Below, piece by piece: positions 51,101 through 61,196 of a DNA stretch of 64,000 nucleotides; within the stretch, counting starts at the first letter, position 1, and each line of letters opens with the position of its first letter. A program made the position numbers and the translations under genes. Source of the stretch: Picocystis sp. L7 (lineage: Eukaryota; Chlorophyta; Picocystophyceae; Picocystales; Picocystaceae); the NCBI GenBank assembly GCA_020975725.1, contig QXJR01000022.1, positions 248,001 to 312,000 on the forward strand, in the 5' to 3' direction. Under the pieces are notes generated by a model that had not been told where the DNA came from, ran no database searches, and was given only the letters and a program-made list of their open reading frames with translations.

Positions 51101-51298
51101 TTACTTCTTCCGACCCGTCTCGAAGGAAATGCTGCAGTGTACGTTCTCTGCACGTGCAGCTTCGTTTAGGTTCTTGCAGCAGTCTTGCAAGCGGCGCACT
51201 TCCTGCAAACACGCTTCTTCTTGGAAACTGTTGTCTTTCAGGCATTTTTGGATCGCACAGGCCGCTTTTTCGCACGGAGCGACGGCACGGCGTCCCAT
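51101..51298 (-). CDS. CMC4: CMC4-like twin-CX9C mitochondrial protein
   Basis: 65-residue protein too short for many annotation pipelines. CEKAACAIQKC (C9, C19) and CLQEVRRLQDC (C30, C40) form the twin CX9C motif of proteins oxidised by MIA40 in the intermembrane space, and the following Cys41 matches the CC of CMC4/p8-MTCP1. AIQKCLKDNSFQEEAC aligns with the human p8 sequence at nearly every second position. ATG 51298 (MGRRAVAP) is used; the frame is open a little further upstream. CMC4 is linked to respiratory-chain assembly. It is convergent with Y14, about 80 bp apart. Confidence 0.88.
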   Translation of the reverse strand: MGRRAVAPCEKAACAIQKCLKDNSFQEEACLQEVRRLQDCCKNLNEAARAENVHCSISFETGRKK

Positions 51299-51423
51299 TT
51301 TCGTGCGCCGTCGACGCGTTGCGTCGGCGACGTATGAATTGCCCTATGGCTCCCCACCGTGCCTGATGCACGCATGTTACCGCAGAGCTGACCCACTCGG
51401 TTAACCCCGAGGTTAGTAGGGAA

Positions 51424-51495
51424 GCCCTTATAGCTCAGTGGTAGAGCGTTCGCTTCGTAAGCGAAAGGTCCGCGGATCGATCCCGCGTGAGGGCA
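51424..51495 (+). tRNA. trnT-CGU: tRNA-Thr (anticodon CGU)
   Basis: 72-nt cloverleaf. Acceptor stem GCCCTTA pairs with TGAGGGC (one G-U), discriminator A. D-arm TAGCTCAGTGGTAGAGC includes box A. The anticodon stem TTCGC/GCGAA holds loop TTCGTAA with anticodon CGT. The T stem CGCGG/CCGCG has loop ATCGATC. No intron. It reads ACG threonine codons. No T-run terminator follows within about 20 bp. Confidence 0.95.
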
Positions 51496-51632
51496 GTCGG
51501 GTGCCACCCGGCCTGGTTAAACCCCATGGAAAACTTCCTTTTTGCTTTCTCGGAGGCCGGGGTCCACGTGATCTTCGCTCTTATCCCCGTGGGGGGGCGG
51601 ACCGGGGACCCATCGCGATCTTTGCCGCCAAC

Positions 51633-51652
51633 ATATCGATGTACATCGATAT
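51633..51652. promoter_or_regulatory. 20-bp perfect palindrome with two ATCGAT sites
   Basis: ATATCGATGTACATCGATAT reads the same on both strands and lies 135 bp upstream of the EF-hand gene's ATG. A dimeric transcription-factor site is likely. Confidence 0.45.
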
Positions 51653-51786
51653 CTTTTCTGAATGGTTTCGAGGGGGGCACTCGGGTTGTCCAAGACCCTC
51701 CCGGGGACCAACCACCGTGCTCCAGAATCACGTGCCAAGGACCAGCCGCAACCTCAAGCAAAAGCGCCGAAGAAACGAAGACGAAC

Positions 51787-52233
51787 ATGGCGCGTAGGGC
51801 CAGCACGCACCTCGCCAACTTCGCAAGCCGCGTCGTGAGACCGGCGGTCACGCTCAAGCAGTCGCTCCCCGTCGCGGGAGGCTCGCACGAGACCCTGTTG
51901 GTGGCCGAAGAAGAAACCCCAACTGGACGCCAGTGCGTCGTGCCTGCCTCGCACAGGACCTCGCCGCTCCATGGCGAAAAGTGGCAGGCCTTCCTTCAGG
52001 AGTTGCCTCCTTCCTTCAAGAGAGGAATCAAGTATAGCAAGGCGGTTTTCTCGGCTGCGGACCTCGACGGTGACAACGAAATTTCGGTGGATGAGCTCAA
52101 AATGCTACTGGCGAGCATGCAGTGCCAGTTGAGCAGTGATCAGATCGAGCTTCTGGCCAGAGCGGCAGATCTTAATGGGGACGGCCGGCTGCAATTCGGG
52201 GAGTTTGTGGAGCTCTTCGAAGTTCGACAGTAA
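51787..52233 (+). CDS. EF-hand protein with two calcium loops
   Basis: 148 residues from ATG 51787. The C-terminal half carries two canonical EF-hand loops: residues 92-103 (DLDGDNEISVDE) and 128-139 (DLNGDGRLQFGE), both with all acidic and oxygen ligands, so one calcium-binding pair. The N-terminus (MARRASTHLANFASRVVRPA) is Ser/Arg/Ala-rich and amphipathic, consistent with a plastid or mitochondrial presequence. KWQAFLQELPPSFKRGIKYS lies just before the first EF helix. Target unknown. The gene follows the tRNA by 290 bp. Confidence 0.85.
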   Translation: MARRASTHLANFASRVVRPAVTLKQSLPVAGGSHETLLVAEEETPTGRQCVVPASHRTSPLHGEKWQAFLQELPPSFKRGIKYSKAVFSAADLDGDNEISVDELKMLLASMQCQLSSDQIELLARAADLNGDGRLQFGEFVELFEVRQ

Positions 52234-52410
52234 TGCAACCGCACAAGTACCAAGCAAAGTTGGAAATATCTCTTTTTACAAGCACCGGATATTTTGACGG
52301 AGACGGCTCAGTGGACGCCGCGTTGCTGTTCTATAGGAAAAACCATACTGCACTGAAATAAAGGTTTTGTCCGCTTTGTCAATCTATATGTTTTTTCTCC
52401 TGGCTGCCAT

Positions 52411-52887
52411 TCATCCTTGGAACATTTCGTTCTGGCCATGACGTCTATGTACATTGTCTTCCGGGAGGGTGTAGGATGGGTCAGCAAAAACCCCTTCCTC
52501 TAGACCTTTCTTCTCTTGTGACGGCATGCCACCGCTTCTCTTTCGATCCTTTGGGCGGTCCGATGCTTCGGCCTTGGTCTGTCCAGCTGCTTCGTGCAAG
52601 CGCCTCTTCCTTTCCTCCTTGCGCCTCTTCATATCTTCCATTTTGGTGAGCCCGGGCAAGGCATCGGCGGGTGCCGCAGCTATATACCGAGTGATTACGA
52701 TCATCGGGATCAAGTGCATCACCTCGAACCTCGTAGGCTTGTGCATTGTCTGATCTGCAAGCGAGGCTCGAAAAGCTTTGCTCGTGCCCCTAGCATTCCT
52801 TCCGAGAGCACGATGGGTTTGACCAAGGCAACTGGTCCGGCAATTGGCTCGATCCATCTCCACCTCTTGCGATGTTCTATCTTGCAC
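52411..52887 (-). CDS. Unidentified small basic protein
   Basis: The C-terminal about 100 residues look coding: PTRFEVMHLIPMIVITRYIA, then a Lys/Arg/Glu helix (MKRRKEERKRRLHEAAGQ) and a polar tail. The ORF beginning at 52887 may instead be an intron: a CTTGCAG acceptor precedes the DQTMHKPTRFEV segment near 52760 and a short first exon could start near 52870. The mildly hydrophobic IPMIVITRYIAAAPADAL could be a membrane or targeting segment. No family recognised. Confidence 0.4.
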   Translation of the reverse strand: MQDRTSQEVEMDRANCRTSCLGQTHRALGRNARGTSKAFRASLADQTMHKPTRFEVMHLIPMIVITRYIAAAPADALPGLTKMEDMKRRKEERKRRLHEAAGQTKAEASDRPKDRKRSGGMPSQEKKGLEEGVFADPSYTLPEDNVHRRHGQNEMFQG

Positions 52888-53090
52888 GCGTAGCGAGGGA
52901 ACCAGACGCGGACGTTTCGGGCTCCAACCGTCGCCGAATCGAACTTTCCTTCCGTCCAGTGATGTCGTGTTTGGTCTCGCGAAACGTTCGTCCTAGCTGG
53001 CAGAGCTGGACGATCCTCGTCGACTCCGAATCCACCCACCATCCTCCCCGGTCGTCGATCCGTATACGGATCGATTTTCTCGCGGGGTGT

Positions 53091-53100
53091 CGCAGAGGAC
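53091..53100. promoter_or_regulatory. CGCAGAGGAC element
   Basis: Ten-base word shared with several promoters in this window; here 135 bp upstream of the trigger-factor-like ATG. Confidence 0.4.
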
Positions 53101-53234
53101 GAAACGTGACGGGAGAAGATCTCCTGGAGATTTGACAGAGGGGGCCAAGACCCCCCTTCCTGTGCCCGAGGTTAACTCCGAGGTTCATCCGAAACTCGAA
53201 CGTCATCCAGTGTCAACGAAGAACTGCCGACGCC

Positions 53235-53801
53235 ATGCCGCAGCTGGTGCGCGATGCGCGGCGATTCGGTTCGAGTCGGAAGGATGCCAGGGATCGGACG
53301 AGAAGCCGAAGGAAGTTTCCCAGCGTTTGGGCCATGCGAAGGGGGGTGTCCGCCGAGGAGAGACCAGCGGGAGAAGGAAAAGTTCGGCTGCGAGTGCAAG
53401 TCTCTGGAATGGTCACCCAACGCGCCTACGAATCAGCACTCGAAGAACTAGGAAGCGCGGTGCAGTTTCCTGGTTTCAAGAAAAAAAGGGGTGGCAAGTC
53501 TGATCCGCTGCCCAGCAGCCTCATCCTACAAGTCGTCGGAAAGAGCAAAGTCAAGCAGTTTGCGGTGGATGGCCTCGTCATAGAAGCTGTATGTGACTAT
53601 GCCCAAGAAAAAGGATACCAGGTCAACCGCAATCTATCAGCAGCTGGGATCGTGGAGAATATAAAAGAAATCAGGGTGAGTTACATAGTACCATACATGT
53701 TTTTGTTGTCCAGCATAGTATGGCTGACCCGTGTACATCGTAGTCGTCATTCGGTCCAGGAGAAGATCTGGTGTTCGATGCTGAGTTCGAGGTTCGCTGA
53801 G
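53235..53801 (+). CDS. Trigger-factor-like ribosome-binding-domain protein, plastid
   Basis: Two exons: 53235-53675 and 53745-53801, 69-bp intron (GTGAGT...TAG), 165 residues. After a basic Arg/Ser-rich transit-peptide-like N-terminus, the protein shows RLRVQVSGMVTQRAYESALE, VQFPGFKKKRGGK (the PGFRKGK ribosome-docking signature in altered form), LILQVVGKSKVKQFAVDGLV and the final strand SSFGPGEDLVFDAEFEVR. This is only the N-terminal domain of bacterial trigger factor, without the PPIase and C-terminal domains. It resembles short plant plastid homologues whose job is unsettled. Its stop lies 67 bp from the convergent ShK-FAS1 gene. Confidence 0.8.
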
Positions 53802-53868
53802 GTATATTTTCCATCGTACACGTTCATGCACACCAAGTAGACTAATCATGCAGAAGTTGAGTTTGAAC

Positions 53869-54576
53869 TCAGATAAAGAGGTCAACAGAGCAAACTCTCC
53901 CATTGCAGGCCTCTGCACAATTGTTGACATCGGTAGCATCTCCGTCTGTCGCAGACTGCACCTGAGTGATTTCACCGTTGGCGACTGTCACAGATAACTC
54001 ATTCCCAGCTACTGCTGTCACGGTGTATGTTCCATCTTCGAGAGGAATGTCGTTGTGAGCGACCGATGCCCTGTCTAGGGCGTCAAGAATGACCGTGCCA
54101 CGGATGAGAGAGGGGGTGCCATCTCCACCATTTGCCTGTGCCCTCAGCAGGGCATCGCTTGTAGGCAAGAAAAGGGTGAATTTCTCTGCGTTGCAGTCTT
54201 GAAGGGAATCCATCCTGTTATCAAGTGCATCTTGGGTGCTTGGGTCATCCGAGAGCATCATCACTATGTTGGTCACGCACAGACTCTCGTCCACTTTGAT
54301 CTGCTCGGAAAGTGTGCATCCACCACAGGTGGCCTTACAGTAGCCATTGTCCGTCATCCAGCTTTGGTCGCAGTTCCCAAAGTCTCTCTGTTCTTCACAG
54401 CTGTATTCAGTCTGGCCAGAACGGTACTCTACTGGTTCATCGAAGCAGGCATTGGGATCGTGAAATTCGCTGTTGGATAGGCACTCCGTGCGCAACAGTT
54501 CCAGGTCTTGAGCGAACACTTGACTTGCAGCCAAGGCAAAGGAGATGACCCCTGCAGCTATGCAGTTTCTGACCAT
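53869..54576 (-). CDS. Secreted ShK + fasciclin (FAS1)-like protein
   Basis: 235 residues from ATG 54576 with a signal peptide (MVRNCIAAGVISFALAASQV, cleavage after AFAQ-like FAQ). Residues 44-88 form one ShK domain (CFDEPVEYRSGQTEYSCEEQ, then CDQSWMTDNGYCKATCGGC). The rest fits a short FAS1 domain: FTLFLPTSDALLRAQ (H1 block), VAHNDIPLEDGTYTV, ELSVTVANGEITQVQ and a final block where the usual NGVVHVID is NGRVCSVDLFI. An extracellular adhesion or matrix protein is likely. The ShK module is closely similar in layout to those of the ShK-FN3 protein 10 kb away, implying a local or lineage family. Confidence 0.82.
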   Translation of the reverse strand: MVRNCIAAGVISFALAASQVFAQDLELLRTECLSNSEFHDPNACFDEPVEYRSGQTEYSCEEQRDFGNCDQSWMTDNGYCKATCGGCTLSEQIKVDESLCVTNIVMMLSDDPSTQDALDNRMDSLQDCNAEKFTLFLPTSDALLRAQANGGDGTPSLIRGTVILDALDRASVAHNDIPLEDGTYTVTAVAGNELSVTVANGEITQVQSATDGDATDVNNCAEACNGRVCSVDLFI

Positions 54577-55440
54577 TCTTGGCCTGTGTGTCCTTTCGCG
54601 TCTGCTTCGAAGCGAGGTGCACGTGGTCTGTCAAAGGGGATACGAACCAAGCAAGTACTCAGGGCCCCTCCGTCGGTTCGTATCCGTAGTCTGAAACACA
54701 CTTTTCCGAGGGACGAACCGTCGGCTACTGGGCATCTTTGCCCCATTTGCAAACGAGGATGGTGTTCTTATGTCTCCCTTTCGACCCTTCTATTTCTGCG
54801 GAGTAAACCAAGGAGGCGGTGGTGGTTTTCAGAGACGCACATGGGACGGTGCTACGGCCGAGTTGTCCGTGGGACGAGAAAAATCACCCCCATCGAGATC
54901 TCGATGAACACATCGATACAAGTGATTGCGATCTTTTCACGTCGATCGAGGTTTCTGTGGATTCGTCGGACAGGATGATTCGGGCTCGGGACCACCTTGT
55001 TGGCGATTGGGAAGAACTGCACGCCCGGTTCCCAGTTGAAAGGGCGTCCCCCCTTCTGGACAATGCGGGTATCCCCCATGGAACGCCGTTCGAACCCGGG
55101 CGGGCACTTCAGAGAACCGACCGCGCAGAGGAACACTGTCGGGACCCCATGTTCCTCGTCGGCAACGGTTCGAAGGGCGCGATGGATCCCGGGCGGCGGT
55201 CCGAGGTCCGGCGGCAGGAACGAGAAACGACACCTGAACCAGGGAGGCACATGGATGGCAAGATGGCTTTCACCAACACAACAAAAAGAGAAGCCTTTTC
55301 TGGCCTTCCACCTGTCCCGGGGGGGACGGGGGAAGTTGTCATCAGGTGAAATGTGAAAGTGGGCCAGAGGAAAGGGAAAGGAGCAACGTGGACCATGCAT
55401 TGTATATGAGTATGCAAGTTGAAGAAGGTGAGCAAAACTG
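54577..55440. promoter_or_regulatory. ShK-FAS1 upstream region with palindrome
   Basis: About 860 bp of G+C-rich sequence. CATCGAGATCTCGATG at 54891-54906 is a perfect 16-bp palindrome, followed closely by ATCGAT at 54912. Several frames are open by composition only. Confidence 0.4.
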
Positions 55441-57618
55441 TCACTCGTACAACTCCGTCAGCACATGTTTGTACTTTCGTTTGATATTCTCCCGTCTGAG
55501 CTTCATGGCTGCTGTCACCATTTCGTTTTCTGGGGTCCATGCCTCAGGAACAAGGTAGACCCTCTGGGGAATCTCGACTTTCATCAATCCGCCTTTCGAG
55601 CCTGTCTTCTCCAGAGAATCGAGTACTTCCTTCAGCAGGGCGGGTTCCTTATAAAGACTTTCTGGATCTTCCAATGGGCTTTGCTGTACCGCTGGGCTGT
55701 TTTGTAGGGTGCTCTTGTTGGGAACTACCAGGGCAATCGCAAACTTGTGAAATGGATCAGCATACATCATGATGTTCTCTACGTAAGGAGAGGACATCAA
55801 TGCAGCTTCGATCTTACCCAGAGATAGATACTCACCGTGTTGAAGCTTGACAAGATCCTTCTTCCTATCAACAATTTCCAAGTTTCCATCTGGATACCAC
55901 TGCCCGATGTCCCCTGTTTTGAACCATTTGATTCCATCCTGGTCTGTGTGGAAGTCCTCTTTGGTCTTCTCAGGTAACTTGTAGTAGCCGTCTGCAACGC
56001 CGGCACCTCCAATCACAACCTCTCCTCGTGGCACAGGAAGATCCTTCACTGAATATCCACCATCCTTCCAATCAATTAGCTTGACTTTCACGTGCGGGAA
56101 AGGGCCGCCAACCACTCCGATTGCATCATTCGGATTAGCCAAACCGGATATGGTCGTCGAAAGACCAGTTGTTTCGGTCAGACCATACCCTTGGCCCACG
56201 CAGCATACACAGGTGTTCATGAGCTGCTGAGTAACAGGGCCAAGGGGAGCACCACCAGACATGATGATCCTCAGCCTTCCACCAAGCGAAGCACGGACCT
56301 TTTTGAATATTAAGTCAAAGAAGAAGGCATTGTGCTCCGGGCCTTCGGTGTAACCATTCGTGATCATGTACCATTTCCACCTGCAAGCCCAAGAAAAGAT
56401 CATCTGTGAGATTTCTCCAGCTTTCTGCAGCTGTTGGTTGATGGATACATTGATCCTGTCCATGATGGCAGGTACAGCTGCCATTAACGTTGGCCGCAGC
56501 GTAGAGATGTCGCCGGGGCAACCTTTCTTAAGACCAGTCGATGTATCTGTAATGGTTCTAGGCGTGCCATAACCTTGGGGGATCCCGGCAGCATGCAAGC
56601 CCACTTCAGCAGCAAGCCCCAACACGTGAGCAAGAGGCAAGTAGGCAATGTAGAGATCATCAGGTTTCAGAAAGTCAGACGCAAACACATGTAGACCAGC
56701 AATGGTTGCAATCAAAGTCTTGTGTGCAATCTGTACGCCCTTTGGCTTCCCTGTGGATCCACTGGTGTACATTATCACCGCTATATCTTGGGGCTTAGGC
56801 AAGTCTTCTTCAGAGATTGGATTCGGCTGGAAGTTGAGTTGTTCGGCTCCCTTCAGCTCCAAGTCTCGAAACTTTTCCAGAACGACTCCATCCATTTCTG
56901 CACTCAGAGCTCCATCGTCCTCCACGTATACTAGATGCTGCAACTTCGGGAGTTCTTTTTTCTTTTTCATCAGCTTCTCCACCAAGGCCTCGTCCGTTAA
57001 TACAGTCCTTGCTTCGGTCTCTTGGAGACAATGGAGCACGCCCTCCTCGCCCAGGGTTGCGTACACCGTAACCACCGTACACCCCATGCTCCACAAGGCA
57101 TGGGCAGCGATCCTCCACTCGGCTTTGGTTTCCATGTAAATGGCCACAAGGCTGCCAGGCGTTACTCCGGCCAGATGTAAGCCAGCAGCAACGCTGGCCA
57201 CACGCCTAGCATACTGTTCGTAGGTTTGCCATTGGTAGGGACCCAGCTCCACCTTCTCGTAGTTCTTTCCCGATTTGGGATCTTCTTCCATGATCTTTTG
57301 AATCACTGGACGGTATCCTATGCAGTGTTTTTTGGCGAAGTCCTTGCTCGCGAGGTCGAAGAGCTGGACCATCGTCGCCGCTTCGGGAAACCGCATGATG
57401 CGTTCGAGCGGCTCACGGTAGTCCTCGTGTCGCGCCACGAGCTCCTCTTCGCCCATTTCTTCGAGGAATCCTTTGGTGTGCTGATTTCTCTTCGACTTCT
57501 TCGGTTTCATCAGGAGGTACAGCGACGCGAACGACGAGAGCAGGAGCAGCAGTGCTTTCGTGGACAGCTTCGCGAGCCCGTGGAGGAGCTTCGCGAGCGG
57601 GTTCCTCGTCTCCGCCAT
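55441..57618 (-). CDS. LACS: Long-chain acyl-CoA synthetase
   Basis: AMP-forming ligase that activates free fatty acids with CoA, 725 residues from ATG 57618. An N-terminal membrane anchor (ALLLLLSSFASLYLLM, residues about 20-36) precedes the enzyme. The AMP-binding P-loop MYTSGSTGKPKGVQIAHKTL, the block LPLAHVLGLAAEVGLHAAG, QGYGLTETTGLSTT, GEVVIGGAGVADGYYKLPEK, the fatty-acyl signature segment WFKTGDIGQWYPDGNLEIVD and RKKDLVKLQHGEYLSL give the full order of ACSL motifs. It is most like plant LACS8/LACS9-type enzymes of ER or plastid envelope. No introns are seen in 2.2 kb. Confidence 0.95.
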   Translation of the reverse strand: MAETRNPLAKLLHGLAKLSTKALLLLLSSFASLYLLMKPKKSKRNQHTKGFLEEMGEEELVARHEDYREPLERIMRFPEAATMVQLFDLASKDFAKKHCIGYRPVIQKIMEEDPKSGKNYEKVELGPYQWQTYEQYARRVASVAAGLHLAGVTPGSLVAIYMETKAEWRIAAHALWSMGCTVVTVYATLGEEGVLHCLQETEARTVLTDEALVEKLMKKKKELPKLQHLVYVEDDGALSAEMDGVVLEKFRDLELKGAEQLNFQPNPISEEDLPKPQDIAVIMYTSGSTGKPKGVQIAHKTLIATIAGLHVFASDFLKPDDLYIAYLPLAHVLGLAAEVGLHAAGIPQGYGTPRTITDTSTGLKKGCPGDISTLRPTLMAAVPAIMDRINVSINQQLQKAGEISQMIFSWACRWKWYMITNGYTEGPEHNAFFFDLIFKKVRASLGGRLRIIMSGGAPLGPVTQQLMNTCVCCVGQGYGLTETTGLSTTISGLANPNDAIGVVGGPFPHVKVKLIDWKDGGYSVKDLPVPRGEVVIGGAGVADGYYKLPEKTKEDFHTDQDGIKWFKTGDIGQWYPDGNLEIVDRKKDLVKLQHGEYLSLGKIEAALMSSPYVENIMMYADPFHKFAIALVVPNKSTLQNSPAVQQSPLEDPESLYKEPALLKEVLDSLEKTGSKGGLMKVEIPQRVYLVPEAWTPENEMVTAAMKLRRENIKRKYKHVLTELYE

Positions 57619-58691
57619 GGCCACGTGCTTCCTTGCCTACTGCACCACCTCTAGGGACCGCTTCACTGCGCCTTCGGTCGCGAAGACGAACGCGAATGCC
57701 GTGGTTGTGGCGTCGACCAGCGCACTCCGACACGTGCGAAAGGGGATGGATGCAGCCCAGGTGACATCGACCCCCCTCCCTCTCTCTCCCCCTCGGGGGG
57801 GAACCGGGTGGATGCAGTTGCACCCTTCGAGGGCAGTTGCACCCGTCCACCCCCTCCCTGCGAGGTGGAACGTTCGGACACCCCCTGAGGAGGGGGTCGA
57901 TGGGGTGGGGTGGGACTGGGTAGACGGTCCAAGGAACAGCTCAACAGGGCAACAACAGGGTGCAGATGCAAGTGGACCGTGCCAACGTGCCATGATCAGC
58001 TTGGGTTGGTGGATGGGAGGTTCAGGCAACAATTCCTTGCACCTACGACCGAGCAAAGAAGAACACCATTCGTGGAATCAACGCCCTTGGAGATGGATCA
58101 CCGATCGTGGCTCGAACCAATGATCATTCACATTGGTGCGCAGAACGATGCCCCCCACGCCAAGAAGTGCATGGGTCAGGTATAGGACCCCCGCCACTAG
58201 TTCCTAGAAGCACGTGAAGCATCGAAACTGAAGACTAGGTGCAGATGGGCGTGGGAATGAACGCCATCCTTGTGGACCGAGGATGGGAACCAAGGCGCAA
58301 CACCCATTTACTTCCCACGCCCATCGATCGTAAAAAGTTCTGATAGAATCAACAAGATTCATGTAAAGAAGAAGATCAGCACAAGGCGTGAAATGAGGGT
58401 CATTTCTGTCATCCTGTCAACGCTTGAGCCCGATTCAGCAATGAGGGTGGAGGTCTATTCCACAGAACAACTGTACATATCCAAAGCAGTTCAAGTCGCC
58501 CCGATCGAATAGCAATATAAGTCAATCCATGAAACAAGGCTACGTGAAAACGCCCATGCTCCAACAAGTTGATACCGTAAAATTTGATCGAAGTAGCTTG
58601 CAAGTTTTCGTCTTGAAGGATCTGGATCCAAAGAAACAGGATGGTGTTCACATGTCGCATTATGTTAGGTTATTCGTAAGTTCAGACAGCA
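57619..58691. other. Gene-free interval upstream of LACS
   Basis: About 1.1 kb; the LACS promoter plus the GCP3 3' region. It contains C- and G-rich tracts at 57765-57910 and a GTTGCACCC word repeated near 57817 and 57832. No gene. Confidence 0.45.
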
Positions 58692-61196
58692 TTACATACT
58701 GTACCTGGATGTGCTTATGCGTGAGGTAGAATAGTACTCGGAAAAATCCAAGCGAAACTGAAGGGATCGTAGATCAATGTGTGCTTGGACTGGTAGAAGA
58801 GCAACAAACCCTTCGAGAAGGGCAGCATACTCGCTGCTGATAGCATGTAAATCATCCCTTGCTGCAGCTGCAAAGCCTGCTGGAAGAACCTGTGCCAGAC
58901 GTGATCGATCTGCCTCTGTCCTTCCCCAATTCCCATGTGCTGTCCTTTGCTTGGCTGCCAGTGCATCCTTGAGCCGCAACTGGTTGACTTCATCCAGCTT
59001 GGCACTCAGGTGCAAGGCAAAATCTCTAAACCTGAGCATCACCTCGAATAGACCAGACAGTTGCCTAGCCAAAGGCTGGGATCTCTCCTCCAACAATGCT
59101 TTCTCTGTGATCTGACGCAAGTACTTCTCATGTGCCTGTACCAGCTGATCCAAGTTCGTCAAACCTTCTAGCTCGTTGTGAAATTCTACCCAGCTGCATT
59201 CGAGGACTTCGTACACAATGTAGTATTGTAGATTAGTGCAAAAGTGGCTCATTTCATTTCTAAGGGTGTGACATCTTCGGATTTCACCCAAAAGAGCTGT
59301 CTCCTCTTCAAGTGCATCGCTGCCTTCGCAGGTGGCTTCTCTCTTAACTGAATGGTTTGGTTTCATGTGCTGCCAAACAGACGAAAGGGCGTAGTCCACC
59401 CTACGCAATCGCCACAAAAAGTTGAAGATAGATCTATACTTTGCCATCACCTCATCTGTGAGGACGGTTGACAGCACGTGCAGCAGGGAACCTCTGAGAA
59501 CATACTCAAGAGAAAATATGTCCCATCCCGTGTCACCCTCCTTTGGGGGGATGAGGGACACCTCTAAGTGGTGGAGGATTCTGTCTTCTTCAATGTGCGC
59601 ATTGCTGGCTCGGATGGCAGCATGCAACATGCCAGACAGCCTATGTTCTGTGAGATGGTCAGCACTCTCGTTCAACTCCGACCCAGCATGATCCATCAGT
59701 GCTTGAATGAAATCGCCCTGACCAAAAAGAAGATACTGGCGAATGGCTAAGAGATGTTCATTGAGGCCGTGCTTTTCGAAAAGGGTTTTCATGAGGTGCA
59801 TATCAATCACTTTTGATGCACGTGTTACCACGGACTCCAGTTCCCGTCCTTGCCCATACTGTAGTAAAGTGGCATCTTCCCTTGCTTCAACCAATTCTTT
59901 GTTTTGAGCCCAGCTGCGATCGTTGCAGCATTCTCGCAAGAAATTAATTGCTTTGCCTGCACGTAGAATGTTTTCTGCCAAATCATTGGTTATAAATGGA
60001 GGCAGCATTGACTGCCGGATGTAGAAGCCCTTTTGCCAGAGGTCTTTCTGAGAAACAGATGGGCACTTAGCGATGAAGAACTCATCATGCTGGTCCTCCA
60101 AGTCTCCTTCAAACACCCACTTGCCAATCATGGCATAGAAGGGAACACACGTTGGCTTTAAGATCTTCTGCACGTTGAGTCGGACAAATGGATCGCCATG
60201 GTGCGAATGCCCATGTACCACGCTGATTAGTGATCCTCCCCTCTGGTGCTTTGCCACGTCCACAAGGGTAGCCAGCAGCTTCATACGCTGTGTTGGCTCC
60301 GCCAACCAAACTGCTAGCTGTCGAAGGGTGAGATCATCAGTGGATGTGTTGGCTGTTATGCTGGAGTTTTCTTTGCTGCGTCTCGTACTTTCTGATTCGA
60401 GGGTGGCCATAAGCTTGTAGTAATTTGAGAGTTCTGTTCTAATTGCTGACACAAAAGCTTGAGCCACCACACCTGCAAGATCACTTGCCTGCTGGTCCAC
60501 GTCGCAGGCAGCTTTGACCCTACGGAAAAGCCATCCAAGCTCGGAAAGGCGTCGAAGGAGTTCCCGCGCAGGTAACGGTATGTTCGCTCCAGGAATAAAG
60601 TTGAACGCATCTGTCATGGCGTCAAATTTGATGTATTTCCCGTTGATTCCCTGACAGACATATACAATGTCCCTGACAAGAGCAGCTTCCGGAATCTCAA
60701 ATTCGTTCGACTCCTGCCTCTTCCGAAATTCCATCAACGCCTCTCCGTCCCTGTCATTCAAAACTGAGAGTGGCATCAATGATACGTCGGGCAATTCAAC
60801 TGTTCCTGCTCCACGAGCGGGTGCCTTCCTATGTCCCAACCCCCTGGGAGCTTCCACTGTCCCGTCTACCACGCCAACGAACATCCTCAGCACCTTAAGC
60901 CTCTCCGAAGTGCTCGGTAACCTACTGTCCTCGATAAGATTGGAGGAAAGTTCCATGAATCGGATGCCCTCTTCACCTCTTCCTTGCGTTGCCATCCATT
61001 CCCCCAGCCGTTCCACCACTGTGAATTCGTCTAGATCCGGGGGTTGCTTTGGGTCCATGGCCAGTGCCCGTATGGCTTGTCCATAGGCTTTGGAAACCAC
61101 CACTTGATCGTTTGGACCCAGGGTTCCGATGTCCAATTCGCCCAGCATCACCCTGCGCACCAGCTGGTGGATTTTGGAAGGTCCTCTTTCCGCCAT
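58692..61196 (-). CDS. GCP3: Gamma-tubulin complex component 3 (SPC98)
   Basis: Core subunit of the gamma-tubulin complex that nucleates microtubules. 834 residues from ATG 61196. GRIP1 and GRIP2 domains are visible: EFEIPEAALVRDIVYVCQGI, GKYIKFDAMTDAFNFI, RLSELGWLFRRVKAACDVDQ, LVDVAKHQRGGSLISVVHGH, WVFEGDLEDQHDEFFIA, then WDIFSLEYVLRGSLLHVL, IFNFLWRLRRVDYALSSVWQ and MSHFCTNLQYYIVYEVLECS. The C-terminus LPVQAHIDLRSLQFRLDFSEYY is the family end, so the gene is complete. It is intronless and divergent from CKS1 across a 1-kb promoter. Confidence 0.95.
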   Translation of the reverse strand: MAERGPSKIHQLVRRVMLGELDIGTLGPNDQVVVSKAYGQAIRALAMDPKQPPDLDEFTVVERLGEWMATQGRGEEGIRFMELSSNLIEDSRLPSTSERLKVLRMFVGVVDGTVEAPRGLGHRKAPARGAGTVELPDVSLMPLSVLNDRDGEALMEFRKRQESNEFEIPEAALVRDIVYVCQGINGKYIKFDAMTDAFNFIPGANIPLPARELLRRLSELGWLFRRVKAACDVDQQASDLAGVVAQAFVSAIRTELSNYYKLMATLESESTRRSKENSSITANTSTDDLTLRQLAVWLAEPTQRMKLLATLVDVAKHQRGGSLISVVHGHSHHGDPFVRLNVQKILKPTCVPFYAMIGKWVFEGDLEDQHDEFFIAKCPSVSQKDLWQKGFYIRQSMLPPFITNDLAENILRAGKAINFLRECCNDRSWAQNKELVEAREDATLLQYGQGRELESVVTRASKVIDMHLMKTLFEKHGLNEHLLAIRQYLLFGQGDFIQALMDHAGSELNESADHLTEHRLSGMLHAAIRASNAHIEEDRILHHLEVSLIPPKEGDTGWDIFSLEYVLRGSLLHVLSTVLTDEVMAKYRSIFNFLWRLRRVDYALSSVWQHMKPNHSVKREATCEGSDALEEETALLGEIRRCHTLRNEMSHFCTNLQYYIVYEVLECSWVEFHNELEGLTNLDQLVQAHEKYLRQITEKALLEERSQPLARQLSGLFEVMLRFRDFALHLSAKLDEVNQLRLKDALAAKQRTAHGNWGRTEADRSRLAQVLPAGFAAAARDDLHAISSEYAALLEGFVALLPVQAHIDLRSLQFRLDFSEYYSTSRISTSRYSM

